DNA from: JBLHKE01 sp047619485
GTDB lineage: Bacteria; Verrucomicrobiota; Verrucomicrobiia; Verrucomicrobiales; DEV007
NCBI GenBank assembly: GCA_047619485.1
Contig: JBLHKE010000462.1
Span: forward strand, 1 to 6,379
DNA: 6,379 nt
Direction of reading: 5' to 3'
The stretch's first letter is position 1. Each line of letters begins with the position of its first letter. Below are positions 5,599 to 6,379 of this stretch, in pieces. The translations under genes and the position numbers were made by a program. The notes under the pieces are model-generated. The model was not told where the DNA came from and made no database searches. It saw nothing but the letters and a program-made list of their open reading frames with translations.

Positions 5599-6303
5599 AT
5601 GCTAGTCACTGCCAGAACCCTTGTGCTGCTCGTGATCCTCACGGCTAACAGCTTCGTGTTCGCACAAAACCCACCACCGCCGGTCGCCCCTGCTCCCACG
5701 AAGAAGCTTGCCCCGACCCAACCCGAACTCGCAGCGCTGGCGAAGAATCTCAATTCCGATGATTTCAAAACCCGCGAAACCGCCCAAATTATCCTCTCGA
5801 AGTTGGCCACCGATCACCCCGGAATAACGATCGATCCGATCCTCGAAAACTACATCGATAGCTCGACCTTACCAGAGGCGCGCTATCGCCTCCGGGCGAT
5901 CCTCTACAATAGCCGCAGGGCGATCTTCGAGGCCAACCCACCTGGTTTCGTCGGGATCGTGATGAATCCGATCGGACAGTTCGTCATGGTCAGCAGCGTC
6001 GTGCCGGGTTCCGCAGCGGAGAAGTTCGGTCTGATAGTACGAGACATGATCGTCAGCGTCGATGGGAACTCATTCTCGTTGGACAGCGAACCGTCCCTCG
6101 AATTTTCAGCCTACGTGATGGGGAAGAAGCCAGGGGACAAAGTCGTCTTGAAAATCCTGCGCAACAACGTCGAAAAAGAACTCAGCATCACTCTCGGCAA
6201 ACGCCCAGACGACCTGATGGACTCCCGCTTCCACGCACGCTTCGATGCCGAGTTCAAGACTTGGCTAGACGAGAACATCGCCCGGCTCAAGGCGAAGGAT
6301 TAG
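5599..6303 (+). CDS. Exported PDZ-domain protein with an N-terminal helical repeat
   Basis: A 234-residue protein without a protease domain; probably a periplasmic or outer-surface binding or scaffold protein. Seen: a signal peptide (residues 1-22, hydrophobic LVLLVILTANSFVFA, likely cut VFA|Q); a Pro-rich linker (24-40); a helical segment (about 42-110) with NLNSDDFKTRETAQIILSKL, of the HEAT-like kind in which LxSxDFxxRExA is followed by a second helix pair (LPEARYRLRAIL); a PDZ domain (about 114-200) whose GFVGI probably forms the peptide-binding loop, with VVPGSAAEKFGLIVRDMIVSVDG in the usual PDZ core order (residues 134-156); and a charged helical tail (205-234). No cysteine, so not a disulfide substrate. 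The start at 5599 is chosen because it places the signal peptide at the N-terminus and has AGGAG upstream. It is divergent from the ABC gene and converges, 3 bp apart, with the minus-strand gene at the right edge. PDZ assignment: confident. Role and ligand: unknown. Confidence 0.88.
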   Translation: MLVTARTLVLLVILTANSFVFAQNPPPPVAPAPTKKLAPTQPELAALAKNLNSDDFKTRETAQIILSKLATDHPGITIDPILENYIDSSTLPEARYRLRAILYNSRRAIFEANPPGFVGIVMNPIGQFVMVSSVVPGSAAEKFGLIVRDMIVSVDGNSFSLDSEPSLEFSAYVMGKKPGDKVVLKILRNNVEKELSITLGKRPDDLMDSRFHARFDAEFKTWLDENIARLKAKD

Positions 6304-6306
6304 CAG

Positions 6307-6379
6307 CTACCCAAAGAGCCTCTTGAACAACGCTCCGCCACTGCGGTAGTTCATGTAAAGCGCCCCCATGGTGAGCACG
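6307..6379 (-). CDS. C-terminus of a minus-strand gene, possibly a membrane protein (5' part beyond window)
   Basis: The minus strand reads VLTMGALYMNYRSGGALFK and then RLFG before a TAG at 6307-6309. A hydrophobic stretch followed by a basic tail (YR, FKR) resembles the end of a membrane protein with its C-terminus in the cytoplasm. Only 23 codons are visible, so the family cannot be named. Support comes from the reading being open to the edge and from its stop lying 3 bp from the stop of the PDZ gene, a tight convergent layout like the one at 3079/3089. Confidence 0.45.
   Translation of the reverse strand, partial: VLTMGALYMNYRSGGALFKRLFG

Noticed and set aside
5472..5810. Minus-strand frame of 112 codons ending in the spacer
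   Set aside because: Mostly antisense to the signal peptide and helical repeat of the PDZ gene; Ser/Gly/Ala-rich without structure.

Overview
The window looks like chromosomal DNA of a free-living Gram-negative bacterium. A Verrucomicrobiota (PVC group) origin is my best guess. That rests on protein style: a lysine-rich head on PolA, Pro-rich exported proteins, a small exported protein pairing a helical repeat with a PDZ domain, a VKOR-thioredoxin fusion, and weak or absent Shine-Dalgarno sites. It is inference, not proof.

Layout. Positions 1-2018 (minus) are the first 672 codons of polA, DNA polymerase I, with the 5' nuclease, the complete proofreading domain and the start of the polymerase domain; the gene runs off the left edge. 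A 95-bp divergent intergenic region leads to a plus-strand gene (2114-3079) for a membrane-anchored, cysteine-free protein of unknown function. It converges, 9 bp apart, with a minus-strand gene (3089-4261) for a VKOR/thioredoxin fusion, a one-protein disulfide-forming system. Next is a 227-bp gap largely filled by a degenerate 169-bp palindrome (4311-4479) that resembles a MITE. Beyond it lies a minus-strand ABC ATPase of the OppF/DppF type (4489-5292). A 306-bp gap (5293-5598) holds a short coding-like relic on the minus strand and the signals for the plus-strand PDZ gene (5599-6303). The last 73 bases hold the 3' end of another minus-strand gene, converging on the PDZ gene with a 3-bp gap.

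How the genes work together. They do not form an operon; every neighbouring pair is divergent, convergent or separated by the repeat. PolA and the ABC ATPase act at the cytoplasmic side. The other three complete products are inserted in or exported across the inner membrane. The VKOR fusion would make disulfides there, but the two other exported proteins have no cysteine, so they are not its substrates. No tRNA, rRNA, CRISPR array or canonical intrinsic terminator was seen. The most unusual element is the palindrome at 4311-4479, which abuts the ABC gene stop and may supply part of the promoter of the disulfide gene.
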